From CAZFAT01 sp964517075 (GTDB lineage: Bacteria; Acidobacteriota; Vicinamibacteria; Vicinamibacterales; SCN-69-37), in contig CAZFAT010000243.1 in the NCBI GenBank assembly GCA_964517075.1, positions 1 to 20,660 of the forward strand: DNA of 20,660 bases, read 5' to 3'. The notes beneath the pieces were generated by a model. It saw nothing but the letters and a program-made list of their open reading frames with translations, was not told where the DNA came from and made no database searches. Position numbers and translations under genes: made by a program. Positions 13,811-20,660 of the stretch are shown one piece after another (position 1 is the stretch's first letter; every line of letters begins with the position of its first letter).

Positions 13811-14941
13811 CTACACCACGGACAACATGCGATCGAGCGCGAGGCGCGCCTCGGACTTCACCGGCTCGGGCACGATGATCCGGTTGTGCACCTCGCCGTC
13901 GAGGAGCCCGTCGAGCACCCAGAGCAGGTGGTTGGGCGAGACGCGGAACATCGTGGAGCACAGGCAGCCGAGCGTGTCGAGCGTGACGACCGTCCGCTCG
14001 GGGGCGACCTCGTGGGCCAGGCGGTTGACCAGATGCACTTCCGTGCCGACCGCCCAGACCGATCCGGCGGGACTGTTGCGGACGGTCTTCAAAATGTACT
14101 CGGTCGAGCCGGCATCGTCGGCCGCCTGCACGACGTCGAGCGTGCACTCGGGATGGACGATGACCCGGCCACCCGGATACGTCTTCCGGAACTGTTCGAT
14201 CTGCCGCACGGTGAAGCGCGTGTGGACGCTGCAGTGCCCCTGCCAGAGCAGCAGCCGCGCGCGGCTGATGGCGTCGGGCGTCAGCCCGCCGTAGGCCACA
14301 TCGGGGTCCCACAGGGCCATGTCGTCGAGCGCCACGCCCATCCGGTACGCCGTGTTGCGGCCGAGGTGCTGGTCGGGCAGCATCATCACCTTGTCGCCAT
14401 GCGCCCAGGCCCACGTCATCACCTTCGCCGCGTTCGTCGACGTGCAGACGATGCCGCCGTGCCGCCCGCAGAAGGCTTTGATGGCCGCCGTCGAGTTGAT
14501 GTACGTCACGGGCACGACGCTCGTGATCCCGAGGCTCGTCAACTCCTCCCACGCGGTTTCGAGTTGATCGATCGCGGCCATGTCGGCCATCGAGCAGCCG
14601 GCCGCCAGGTCGGGCAGGATGACCTGCTGGTGGGGCGCGGACAGGATGTCGGCGCTCTCCGCCATGAAGTGCACGCCGCAGAAGACGATGTAATCGGCCG
14701 TGTGCTGCGAAGCGGCGAACTGGGCGAGCTTGAGCGAATCACCGGTGCAGTCGGCGAAGCGGATGACCTCGTCGCGCTGGTAGTGATGACCGAGGATGAC
14801 GAGGCGATCGCCGAGCGCGGCCCGGGCGGCCGCGATGCGGACGTCGAGGTCGGCATCGGCCAGCCGCAGGTACGCATCGGGGAGCGGCTGGCGCTCGCTG
14901 AGGCGGGTCTTTTCGTAGCCGGTCAGCAGTGCGATGTCCAT
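13811..14941 (-). CDS. nadA: Quinolinate synthase NadA
   Basis: A 376-residue quinolinate synthase of the longer NadA type, starting at ATG 14941; a 24-residue upstream extension in the same frame looks non-coding. It condenses iminoaspartate with dihydroxyacetone phosphate in NAD synthesis, using a [4Fe-4S] cluster. Likely cluster cysteines are C116 (AAGCSMAD), C237 (QGHCSVHTRF) and C326 (LGCLCST, with C328 next to it). GHHYQRDEVI (51-60) is the substrate-binding N-terminal motif, and TYINSTAAIK and VHPEC are also typical. No nadB or nadC lies nearby. The cluster is oxygen-sensitive, and sodA follows 11 bases on. Confidence 0.97.
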   Translation of the reverse strand: MDIALLTGYEKTRLSERQPLPDAYLRLADADLDVRIAAARAALGDRLVILGHHYQRDEVIRFADCTGDSLKLAQFAASQHTADYIVFCGVHFMAESADILSAPHQQVILPDLAAGCSMADMAAIDQLETAWEELTSLGITSVVPVTYINSTAAIKAFCGRHGGIVCTSTNAAKVMTWAWAHGDKVMMLPDQHLGRNTAYRMGVALDDMALWDPDVAYGGLTPDAISRARLLLWQGHCSVHTRFTVRQIEQFRKTYPGGRVIVHPECTLDVVQAADDAGSTEYILKTVRNSPAGSVWAVGTEVHLVNRLAHEVAPERTVVTLDTLGCLCSTMFRVSPNHLLWVLDGLLDGEVHNRIIVPEPVKSEARLALDRMLSVV

Positions 14942-14994
14942 GACGGGATCGGACCCAGGCCGCCTTGTGAAAAGTTTCGCAAACCTCGCCAAAG

Positions 14995-15026
14995 AAAAAA
15001 GCCAAACCCGCACGCGGCGCCGTGGC
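14995..15026 (-). terminator. Possible weak terminator between mqnE and nadA
   Basis: On the minus strand GCCA (15026-15023) pairs with TGGC (15004-15001), followed directly by six T (15000-14995). The enclosed segment holds a small CACG/CGTG stem. The outer stem is short, so this may be an attenuator or chance. If active, nadA-sodA would partly separate from yjbQ-mqnE. Confidence 0.3.
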
Positions 15027-15042
15027 GAATTTGACGATGCGT

Positions 15043-16155
15043 CTAGTGTAGCAGAACCGCGGCGGGTTCCAGGGTGTTGTAGAGCGTGTCCCGCTCGACC
15101 GGATCGCGCCCGGCGGCCCGAATCAGCCGGCGGATCGTGGCGCTGGACAGCGCCTCGGGCGTGCGCGATCCCGCCATGTGGTAGATCCGCTCCTCCTGCA
15201 CCGTCCCGTCCAGATCGTCGGCGCCATACCAGAGCGCCAGCTGCGCCACCTCGACGCCGGCCGCGATCCAGAAGGCCTTGACGTGCGGCACGTTGTCCAG
15301 CATCAGCCGCGCCACGGCGTGCACGCGCAGCGTGTCGGTCGCGGCGGGCGCGGGGAGCTTCCGCAGCTGGTTGTGCTCGGGATGAAACGCGAGCGGGATG
15401 AATACCTGGAAGCCGCCGGTCTCGTCCTGCAGCGCCCGCACGCGCAGCAGGTGATCCACACGCTCCTCCATCGTCTCGATGTGGCCGTAGAGCATGGTCA
15501 CGTTCGTCCGCAGGCCGAGCCCGTGCGCGAGGCGGTGAATCGACAGGTACCGATCCGCGTCCGCCTTGTCAGGCGAAATCTTCCGGCGGGCCCTCGGCGC
15601 GAAGATCTCGGCGCCGCCGCCGGGCAGCGAGTCGAGACCCGCCGCCATCAGCGCGCGCAGCACCTGCTCGTCGGTCAGGCCATAGAGATCGGCGAAGAAG
15701 GCAATCTCGACCGCCGTGAAGCACTTCAGATGGATGCCGGGGCGAATCGCTTTGAGGCCGCGCAACAGATCCAGGTAGTAGTCGAACGGCAGATCCGGGT
15801 GCAGGCCGTTGACGATGTGGACCTCCGTCAGCGGCTGGCCGGCGCGCTCGCGGAGCTTGTCGAACACCTGCTCGAGGCTCATCGTGTACGCGCCCGGATC
15901 GCCGGGCCGGAGCCGCGCGAACGAACAGAACAGACAGCTCGCCGCGCAGACATTGGTGGCTTCGATGCGCAGGTTGACGTTGTAGTAGGTGCGCCGGCCG
16001 TGACGCGCCTCGCGCACGCGGTTGGCGAGGGCGCCGACGGCGTGCAGGTCGGGACAGTCGAACAGGCGGACGCCGTCGGCGGCCGTCAGCCGCTCACCAT
16101 CGCGCAGCTTGTCGGCGAGGTCCTCGAGGCCGAGCGCCCGGAGACGAAGGGACAC
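15043..16155 (-). CDS. mqnE: Aminodeoxyfutalosine synthase MqnE (radical SAM)
   Basis: A 370-residue radical SAM enzyme. The cluster motif CxxxCxxC is C70-C74-C77 in NVCAASCLFCSF. Strong MqnE segments follow: TEVHIVNGLHPDLPFDYYLD, HLKCFTAVEI, DSLPGGGAEIF, RTNVTMLYGHIETMEERVDH, IPLAFHPEHN, and GADDLDGTVQEE near the end. It joins 3-[(1-carboxyvinyl)oxy]benzoate with S-adenosylmethionine in the futalosine route to menaquinone. Length and motifs fit MqnE better than the related MqnC. The other mqn genes are not in this window. It begins 19 bases after yjbQ on the same strand. Confidence 0.95.
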   Translation of the reverse strand: MSLRLRALGLEDLADKLRDGERLTAADGVRLFDCPDLHAVGALANRVREARHGRRTYYNVNLRIEATNVCAASCLFCSFARLRPGDPGAYTMSLEQVFDKLRERAGQPLTEVHIVNGLHPDLPFDYYLDLLRGLKAIRPGIHLKCFTAVEIAFFADLYGLTDEQVLRALMAAGLDSLPGGGAEIFAPRARRKISPDKADADRYLSIHRLAHGLGLRTNVTMLYGHIETMEERVDHLLRVRALQDETGGFQVFIPLAFHPEHNQLRKLPAPAATDTLRVHAVARLMLDNVPHVKAFWIAAGVEVAQLALWYGADDLDGTVQEERIYHMAGSRTPEALSSATIRRLIRAAGRDPVERDTLYNTLEPAAVLLH

Positions 16156-16174
16156 GCCAGCCTCGGCCGGCGGG

Positions 16175-16675
16175 CTAGCCGACGCCCATCACGGTCACGC
16201 GCAGGCTGCGGGACCGGGGCCCATCGAGTTCGGCCATCAGCACGCGCTGCCACTGCCCCAGCACGACTTCCCCGCCGCTCACCTGGAGCGTGAGGCTGTG
16301 GCCGAGCACGAGCGCGCGCAAATGCGAGTCGGCGTTGAAGCGGTCGCAGTCCGAGTGATCCGGGTTGTTGTGCCGCCACTCGGCGTCACGCGCGACGACG
16401 TGCTCGAGGAACTCGCGGATGTCGGCGAGGAGCGCGGTCTGGAACTCGTTGATGAAGACCGAGCAGGTCGTGTGCATCGAGAAGAGATTGACGATGCCTT
16501 CCCGGATCCGCAGGCAGCGCACCAGCGCCATCACGCGGTCGGTCAGGTCGAGCACCTGCACGCGGCTGTCGGTCTGCACGGTGATTGTCTCGCCGTGCAC
16601 GGTCAGTGCACCGGCGACCGACGTCACGTCTGCCACGGGCTGATCGCGGACCGTGACCGTCGAACTCTTGCTCAT
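16175..16675 (-). CDS. yjbQ: YjbQ/UPF0047 family protein
   Basis: A 166-residue protein. The start ATG 16675 has GAGG about 5 bases upstream. The YjbQ family is about 140 residues, so this copy has an N-terminal extension of roughly 25. Conserved segments are REGIVNLFSMHTTCSVFINE, then HNNPDHSDCDRFNADSHLRA and GEVVLGQWQRVLMAELDGPR. The histidines and acids in these motifs line a metal/phosphate-binding site. Family members have weak thiamine-phosphate-synthase activity when overproduced, but their true role is unsettled. It precedes mqnE by 19 bases, suggesting coexpression with menaquinone synthesis. Confidence 0.92.
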   Translation of the reverse strand: MSKSSTVTVRDQPVADVTSVAGALTVHGETITVQTDSRVQVLDLTDRVMALVRCLRIREGIVNLFSMHTTCSVFINEFQTALLADIREFLEHVVARDAEWRHNNPDHSDCDRFNADSHLRALVLGHSLTLQVSGGEVVLGQWQRVLMAELDGPRSRSLRVTVMGVG

Positions 16676-16760
16676 GCGGGCCTCGTGATGTGACGACCGC
16701 GTCGACGCGCCGCGTGAAACCGCCACGGCGCCGCGCACGCGGCCTGACTACAAACCTGGG

Positions 16761-16789
16761 ATGTTACTGGAACTGCCACGCGCCGGCAA
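16761..16789 (-). promoter_or_regulatory. Possible promoter of the yjbQ-mqnE-nadA-sodA run
   Basis: On the minus strand TTGCCG (16789-16784), a 17-bp spacer and TAACAT (16766-16761) give a 4/6 plus 4/6 match. It would leave a leader of roughly 80 bases before yjbQ. It is divergent from the riboswitch promoter some 45 bases away. Confidence 0.35.
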
Positions 16790-16809
16790 CGGCCCGCGCG
16801 CCTCCCGGA

Positions 16810-16837
16810 ATGTCACCTCATTTTGCCATGCTATACT
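16810..16837 (+). promoter_or_regulatory. Promoter of the cobalamin-controlled operon
   Basis: ATGTCA (16810-16815), a 16-bp spacer and TATACT (16832-16837) lie directly before the riboswitch, placing the transcript start near 16844. Confidence 0.5.
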
Positions 16838-16849
16838 CCGCCGCGACAA

Positions 16850-17110
16850 CCGACGCTCGCCCGGCGGCCAACGGAAGTGGGTGCGAATCCCACACGGTGC
16901 CGCCACTGTAAGCGGGGAGTCGGCGTCCTGCGCCGTTCCAGACCATCCGGATCGGCGCGCTGCCAATCACAGATTCGGCAGCACGCCTGTGAAGTTGTGT
17001 GCATTCGCAGGCCGTCACTGTGCGTGGCGACGGAGGGTCCGTCGCGCGTGCGCATGGGAAGACGAGGACGTCGGCGACGATCCGCAAGTCAGGAGACATG
17101 GTCCCCGGGC
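16850..17110 (+). ncRNA. Cobalamin riboswitch
   Basis: The conserved core is clear: ACGGAAGTGGGTGCGAATCC (16871-16890), GCCACTG (16902-16908) followed by TAAGCGGGGAG, TGGGAAGACG near 17055, and the B12-box end AAGTCAGGAGAC (17086-17097). Between GCCACTG and the end motif are about 180 bases, longer than usual, and they hold extra hairpins: GCTGCC/GGCAGC (16959-16982), GCCTGTGAA/TTCGCAGGC (16985-17012) and GCGACGGA/TCCGTCGC (17027-17045). It precedes a TonB-dependent receptor and B12-type ABC transporter genes. Binding of adenosylcobalamin or methylcobalamin should lower their expression. The exact 5' boundary is approximate. Confidence 0.95.
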
Positions 17111-17139
17111 CGTCCTTCACCCCTCGCTCGAGTCAGCGC

Positions 17140-17174
17140 GGGGATCGGCGCCTTGCACGCCGACGGAGGTCCCC
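17140..17174 (+). promoter_or_regulatory. Expression platform hiding the ribosome binding site
   Basis: GGGGA (17140-17144) can pair with TCCCC (17170-17174), and CGGCG (17146-17150) with CGCCG (17158-17162). The ribosome binding site GGAGG (17165-17169) is held between these helices, directly before the ATG at 17175. No T-run follows, so control is most likely at translation. Confidence 0.55.
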
Positions 17175-19469
17175 ATGTCCCGACGTCTCGTCGTCCGCGT
17201 CTGCCTCACCTCCGTCCTGTCGCTCCTGTCGCTCGCCGCCGCCCACGCCGACACCCTGCGCGGCCGGGTCCTCGATCCCGATCAACGTCCAGTCGCCGAC
17301 GCCGTGGTCATCGTCATGCGCGGCGCCGCCGTGATCGTGACGGTGCGGTCCGCGGCCGACGGCGCGTTCGGACCGGTGACGTTACCGCCCGGCGCCTATG
17401 AAGTCACGGCCGGCGCGCCAGGCCTGCGCTCGACGTCGCGCGCCGTTCGCATCGTGGCGGGCGCACCCTCGGCGTTGACGATTATGCTGGCGCTCGCGGC
17501 CGTCGGCGAGTCGGTGGTCGTCTCGGCCGCGCAGGTCGACACGCCCCTGTCACAGGTCACCGATGCGGTCACGGTGCTCGATCGCGCGACCCTCCACCAG
17601 TGGCAGGTCGCGACCGCCACCGATGCGCTGGCGTTCGTCCCTGGCTTCCATCTGGCCCGATCGGGCGGACCGGGCTCGCTGGCCTCGCTGTTTCCCCGCG
17701 GCGGGGAGTCCGATTACACGCTCGTACTCGTGGACGGTGTGCCGCAGAACACCTTCGGCGGCGGATTCGATGGCGCCCATCTGCCGGCCAGCGGCCTCGA
17801 TCGGCTCGAGATCGTGCGCGGCCCGCAGAGTGCGTTGTACGGCGGTGGCGCCATCGGCGGCATTCTGCATGCCGTGACGCGGCACGGCGGGCCTCTCCGC
17901 GCCGAGACCACCGTTGAAGCGGGCAGCTACGGCACCACCGCGGTCAACGGCGCCGCGACAGGTTCGGTGGGCCCCTGGACCTTCAGTGGGCACGTGGACT
18001 GGCTCGGCACCGACGGCGACACGCGCGAGATGCCCTCGATCGGCGGGCCCGTGAGCAATGCGGACTACGAGCGTCTCGAGGGTTCCGGGAGCCTCGCGTG
18101 GAGCGACGGGCCGTCGCGCCGCGTGCGCGTGGATCTGCGCGCGGGCCGCAACGATCGCGGCACCCCCGGTCCGTACGGCAGCGATCCGTTCCACGCGTTT
18201 GGCGGCCTCGATCTGATCTCGCGCGGCGAGAATCGCTTCTCGTCCGTGAGCGCGTCCGGCCAGTTCCGCCAGACCGGGAGGCTTACCCACCGCCTGCAGC
18301 TGTCGTGGGCCACGTACCGCGGCCACTTCGTGGCGCCGTTTGGCGATTCCGACGATGACACGCGACGGGTCACGGGCCGATATCAACTCGATGTCGACGC
18401 GCGGATCCCGATCTCGGCCGGCTGGGAGATCCAGGACGAACGCGCGGACAACACGTTCGTCACGAGCCGCACCTTCGCGTTCATCCCGATTGACCGGACG
18501 GTGGCGGGCTGGTTCGTGGAAGCGCGGCCGGCCATGGCCGGACGGGTGTTCATGAATCTGGGCGCGCGGCTCGAGCGGATTGCCCGCGCGCCGCTCGCAG
18601 CCGACGCCTTCGGATCGCGGCCGGACCTGCCCGAGGATCTCGTGTGGTCCCTGAACCCGAAGGTCTCGGTGGCCTGGATCGCGAGGGTGGGCGTCACCGG
18701 CGCGAACGCTCCCCTGCTCGGCTGGACGAAGCTGCGCCTGGGCGCGGGCACCGGCATCAAGCCGCCCACGACGTTCGAGATTGCGTTCACGGACAACCCG
18801 ACGCTCAAGCCGGAACGAAGCCGCAGCGTGGACGCCGGCATCGAGCAGGCCCTGGCGGGTGGAGCGGCCGTCGTGGACGTGGTGTGGTTCCGCAACGATT
18901 ACGACGACCTGATCGTGTCCGTGCGCACCGACTTGCAGGAGCGGGGCGTCAGCCGCCACACGACGGACAACGTCTCCAACGCCCGGGCGCGCGGCGCCGA
19001 GGTCGGCGTGACCTGGCGCCCGACTGCGACGCTTGCGGTCCGCGGCGGGTGGACATGGCTCGACACGGAAGTCCTCGGCATCGACCGCGCGCCCGAGGAA
19101 GCGCCGCTGCCCTACGTCGTGGGCGATCGGCTGATTCGCCGGCCCGCACAGCAGGGTTCGCTGGCCGTCACCTGGACCGGGCAGCGCGCCGGCGCGTTCC
19201 TCACCCTCAACGGACGAGGCACCATGCTGGATCTCGAGCCGAACTTCGGCGCCGGCGCGTGTTTCGGCCAGCCGGCGCCCTGCCGCGCGGTCATCGACAA
19301 CCCCGGCTACGTCACCACCGGCATCGGCGCATCGCTCCGGCTCAATGCCGCCGTGGAGGTCTTCGGACGAGTCAGCAACCTGTTCAATCGCGCCTACGAA
19401 GAGGCGCTCGGTTTCCCAGCGCTGGGCCGGGCCGGAATGGTTGGCCTCCGTGTTACTGGACGCCGTTGA
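17175..19469 (+). CDS. btuB: TonB-dependent outer-membrane receptor, BtuB-like
   Basis: A 764-residue outer-membrane receptor. The ATG at 17175 follows GGAGGT by 4 bases. A signal peptide spans 1-25 (cut near AHAD). Next comes a carboxypeptidase-regulatory-like beta domain (about 28-97, LRGRVLDPDQRPVADAVV), then a TonB-box-like GESVVVSAA, then the plug (about 125-240, with LVLVDGVPQNT and RLEIVRGPQSALYGGGAIGG). The remaining 500 residues are the barrel, with NLFNRAYEEALGFPALGR close to the end. Cobalamin as substrate is inferred from the riboswitch and the BtuCD-type genes that follow. The chain ends TGRR rather than in the usual terminal aromatic residue. Its last 20 bases overlap the ATPase gene. 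Confidence 0.92.
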   Translation: MSRRLVVRVCLTSVLSLLSLAAAHADTLRGRVLDPDQRPVADAVVIVMRGAAVIVTVRSAADGAFGPVTLPPGAYEVTAGAPGLRSTSRAVRIVAGAPSALTIMLALAAVGESVVVSAAQVDTPLSQVTDAVTVLDRATLHQWQVATATDALAFVPGFHLARSGGPGSLASLFPRGGESDYTLVLVDGVPQNTFGGGFDGAHLPASGLDRLEIVRGPQSALYGGGAIGGILHAVTRHGGPLRAETTVEAGSYGTTAVNGAATGSVGPWTFSGHVDWLGTDGDTREMPSIGGPVSNADYERLEGSGSLAWSDGPSRRVRVDLRAGRNDRGTPGPYGSDPFHAFGGLDLISRGENRFSSVSASGQFRQTGRLTHRLQLSWATYRGHFVAPFGDSDDDTRRVTGRYQLDVDARIPISAGWEIQDERADNTFVTSRTFAFIPIDRTVAGWFVEARPAMAGRVFMNLGARLERIARAPLAADAFGSRPDLPEDLVWSLNPKVSVAWIARVGVTGANAPLLGWTKLRLGAGTGIKPPTTFEIAFTDNPTLKPERSRSVDAGIEQALAGGAAVVDVVWFRNDYDDLIVSVRTDLQERGVSRHTTDNVSNARARGAEVGVTWRPTATLAVRGGWTWLDTEVLGIDRAPEEAPLPYVVGDRLIRRPAQQGSLAVTWTGQRAGAFLTLNGRGTMLDLEPNFGAGACFGQPAPCRAVIDNPGYVTTGIGASLRLNAAVEVFGRVSNLFNRAYEEALGFPALGRAGMVGLRVTGRR

Positions 19470-20262
19470 CGTCGCCTTCGGCTATCGCGGCGCACGGCGC
19501 CGGCTACCGCCCGAGGCCGGCGCCGACGGGCTGGTGATTCGCGGCGTCTCGCTGTCGGTCCCACGCGGTGGCTTCCTCGGCATCCTTGGACCGAACGGTT
19601 CCGGCAAGACGACGCTGCTGAAGCTGATTGGCGGCGCGATCACGCCGACCGAGGGCACGGTGCATCTCGACGGCCGGCCGGTTTCAGCCATCCCACGGCG
19701 TGAACTCGCCCGACGACTGGCCGTGGTGCCGCAGGAGACGCGTCTCGCGTTCGACTACACGGCGCTCGAGATCGTGCTGATGGGCCGCTATCCCCACCTG
19801 GGCGCCTTTGCGTTCGAGGGACCGGCCGATCTGGCGGCCGCGCGCGAGGCCCTCGCCACCACCGGAACAGCCGATCTGGCGGACCGGGCCTTCGCGACGT
19901 TGAGCGGGGGCGAGAAGCAACGGGTCATCATCGCCTCGGCGCTCGCACAGCTCGACGCGCGGGCCGACGGCGGGACGCGTCCGGACGGCCTGCTGCTCCT
20001 CGACGAGCCGACCGCCTCGCTCGACCTGCGTTACCAGATCGAGGTGGCGTCGCTCCTGACGCGGCTCAACGCGGAGCATCGCATCGCGGTCGTGCTGTCC
20101 ACCCACGACCTGCGCCTGGCCCGCGCGCTGTGTTCACGGCTGGCGCTGCTGTCGGGCGGCCGCGTGCTCGCCGAAGGCACGCCGGCCGACGTCCTGACGC
20201 CCGCGCTCGTCGGACAGCTCTACGGGATCGGCGCCGATCTGGCGGCGCCCGTCCTGGTGTGA
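19450..20262 (+). CDS. btuD: ABC transporter ATP-binding protein, BtuD/FecE type
   Basis: A 270-residue ATPase if started at GTG 19450 (TTG at 19441 is an alternative); both overlap the end of the receptor gene. Motifs in order: Walker A GPNGSGKTT (47-55), Q loop VVPQET (Q95), signature LSGGEKQR (151-158), Walker B LLLLDEPTASLD (D185, E186) and switch STHD (H219). FALRYPHL-like Q-loop surroundings and MGRYPHLG are typical of iron-siderophore/B12 importers. It powers inner-membrane uptake with the permease that follows, whose ATG overlaps this stop codon (TGATG). No periplasmic binding protein gene is seen before the window ends. Confidence 0.93.
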   Translation: MLLDAVDVAFGYRGARRRLPPEAGADGLVIRGVSLSVPRGGFLGILGPNGSGKTTLLKLIGGAITPTEGTVHLDGRPVSAIPRRELARRLAVVPQETRLAFDYTALEIVLMGRYPHLGAFAFEGPADLAAAREALATTGTADLADRAFATLSGGEKQRVIIASALAQLDARADGGTRPDGLLLLDEPTASLDLRYQIEVASLLTRLNAEHRIAVVLSTHDLRLARALCSRLALLSGGRVLAEGTPADVLTPALVGQLYGIGADLAAPVLV

Positions 20263-20660
20263 TGCCGTCGCCAACCCCGCTCCGGCGCGGACTGCCGGTC
20301 GTCGCCATGGGTTTCGCCGTGATGATGCTGGCAGTCGTGGCGGCCCCCTTCATCGGCTCCACGCCGATCCGGCTCTCCGAAGTCTTCGGACGCCGGACAC
20401 CGTTTGCCGACAACGTCGACGCGCAGATCTTCTTTCTCGCGCGCCTGCCGCGTGCGCTCGCGGCCGCCCTGGTCGGTGGCACGCTCGCCGCCGCGGGCGT
20501 GGTGTTTCAGGGGCTGCTGCGCAACCCGCTCGCCACGCCTTACACGCTCGGAGTCTCGGCGGGCGCCTCGCTCGGCGCGATGCTCGCCATCACGATGGGC
20601 GCCTCGCTGCCGGTCGTGGGTGTGGCCGGCGCCAGCCTGGCCGGCGCCTTCGCGGCGGTC
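20262..20660 (+). CDS. btuC: FecCD-family permease, BtuC-like, N-terminal part
   Basis: The first 133 codons of a permease cut by the window end. The ATG at 20262 overlaps the ATPase stop by one base. A first membrane helix (about 14-32) is followed by FFLARLPRALAAALVGGTLA, then AGVVFQGLLRNPLATPYTLG and VSAGASLGAMLAI, the highly conserved start of BtuC/FhuB/FecCD permeases. It should form the membrane channel with the BtuD-like ATPase and import cobalamin, judging by the riboswitch at the head of the operon. Confidence 0.95.
   Translation, partial: MPSPTPLRRGLPVVAMGFAVMMLAVVAAPFIGSTPIRLSEVFGRRTPFADNVDAQIFFLARLPRALAAALVGGTLAAAGVVFQGLLRNPLATPYTLGVSAGASLGAMLAITMGASLPVVGVAGASLAGAFAAV

Noticed and set aside
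13800..14552. Upstream extension of the sodA frame into nadA
   Set aside because: nadA occupies this stretch in another frame, and AGGAGG marks the sodA start at 13799.
15178..16293. 371-codon plus-strand open frame opposite mqnE
   Set aside because: It is a shadow of mqnE, whose radical SAM motif and family segments are plain.
17550..18959. Long minus-strand open frame of 469 codons opposite the TonB receptor
   Set aside because: It is antisense to a well-supported receptor, has no start signals and is low in recognisable protein features.
1..20660. CRISPR arrays, insertion sequences or a replication origin
   Set aside because: No regularly spaced repeats, transposase genes or DnaA-box clusters were seen on reading both strands.

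Overview
The window is a high-GC, gene-dense bacterial stretch. Several features fit an Acidobacteriota genome, possibly class Vicinamibacteria: a secreted TPR-plus-PD40 beta-propeller protein, futalosine-pathway menaquinone synthesis (MqnE), a secreted S8 protease, and CCA-encoding tRNA genes. That placement is an inference from gene style, not a search result.

Left part (1-7273), nearly all on the minus strand: the 5' end of a VOC/glyoxalase-like gene, then a di-heme cytochrome c peroxidase, a C-terminal remnant of an unknown gene, a secreted TPR/PD40 protein, an OmpR-type response regulator, a histidine kinase with a TPR-like extracytoplasmic domain, and a DUF433/DUF5615 toxin-antitoxin-like pair. 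This block ends exactly at the 3' end of tRNA-Ser(CGA) at 7274-7364. A perfect 21-bp copy of the tRNA 3' end lies at 251-271 in the same orientation, which is the geometry of an element integrated at a tRNA. Nearly identical tandem operators (two GTCAG units 11 bp apart after GGAAGC) stand in front of both the histidine kinase and the TPR/PD40 gene, at 39 and 38 bp from the predicted -10 boxes. This suggests a self-contained regulon: kinase, regulator and secreted propeller protein. It is the best candidate for an undescribed system in the window.

Middle part (7365-13169): a secreted protein of unknown family with a promoter placed for a leaderless mRNA, tadA, an outer-membrane barrel overlapping an S8 subtilase gene, tRNA-Arg(ACG), and the molybdenum cofactor genes moaB and moeA.

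Right part (13200-20660): a minus-strand run yjbQ-mqnE-nadA-sodA (menaquinone and NAD synthesis by two Fe-S enzymes, with Mn-type superoxide dismutase). Divergent from it is a vitamin B12 uptake operon: cobalamin riboswitch, TonB-dependent receptor (BtuB-like), ABC ATPase (BtuD-like) and permease (BtuC-like, cut by the window end).
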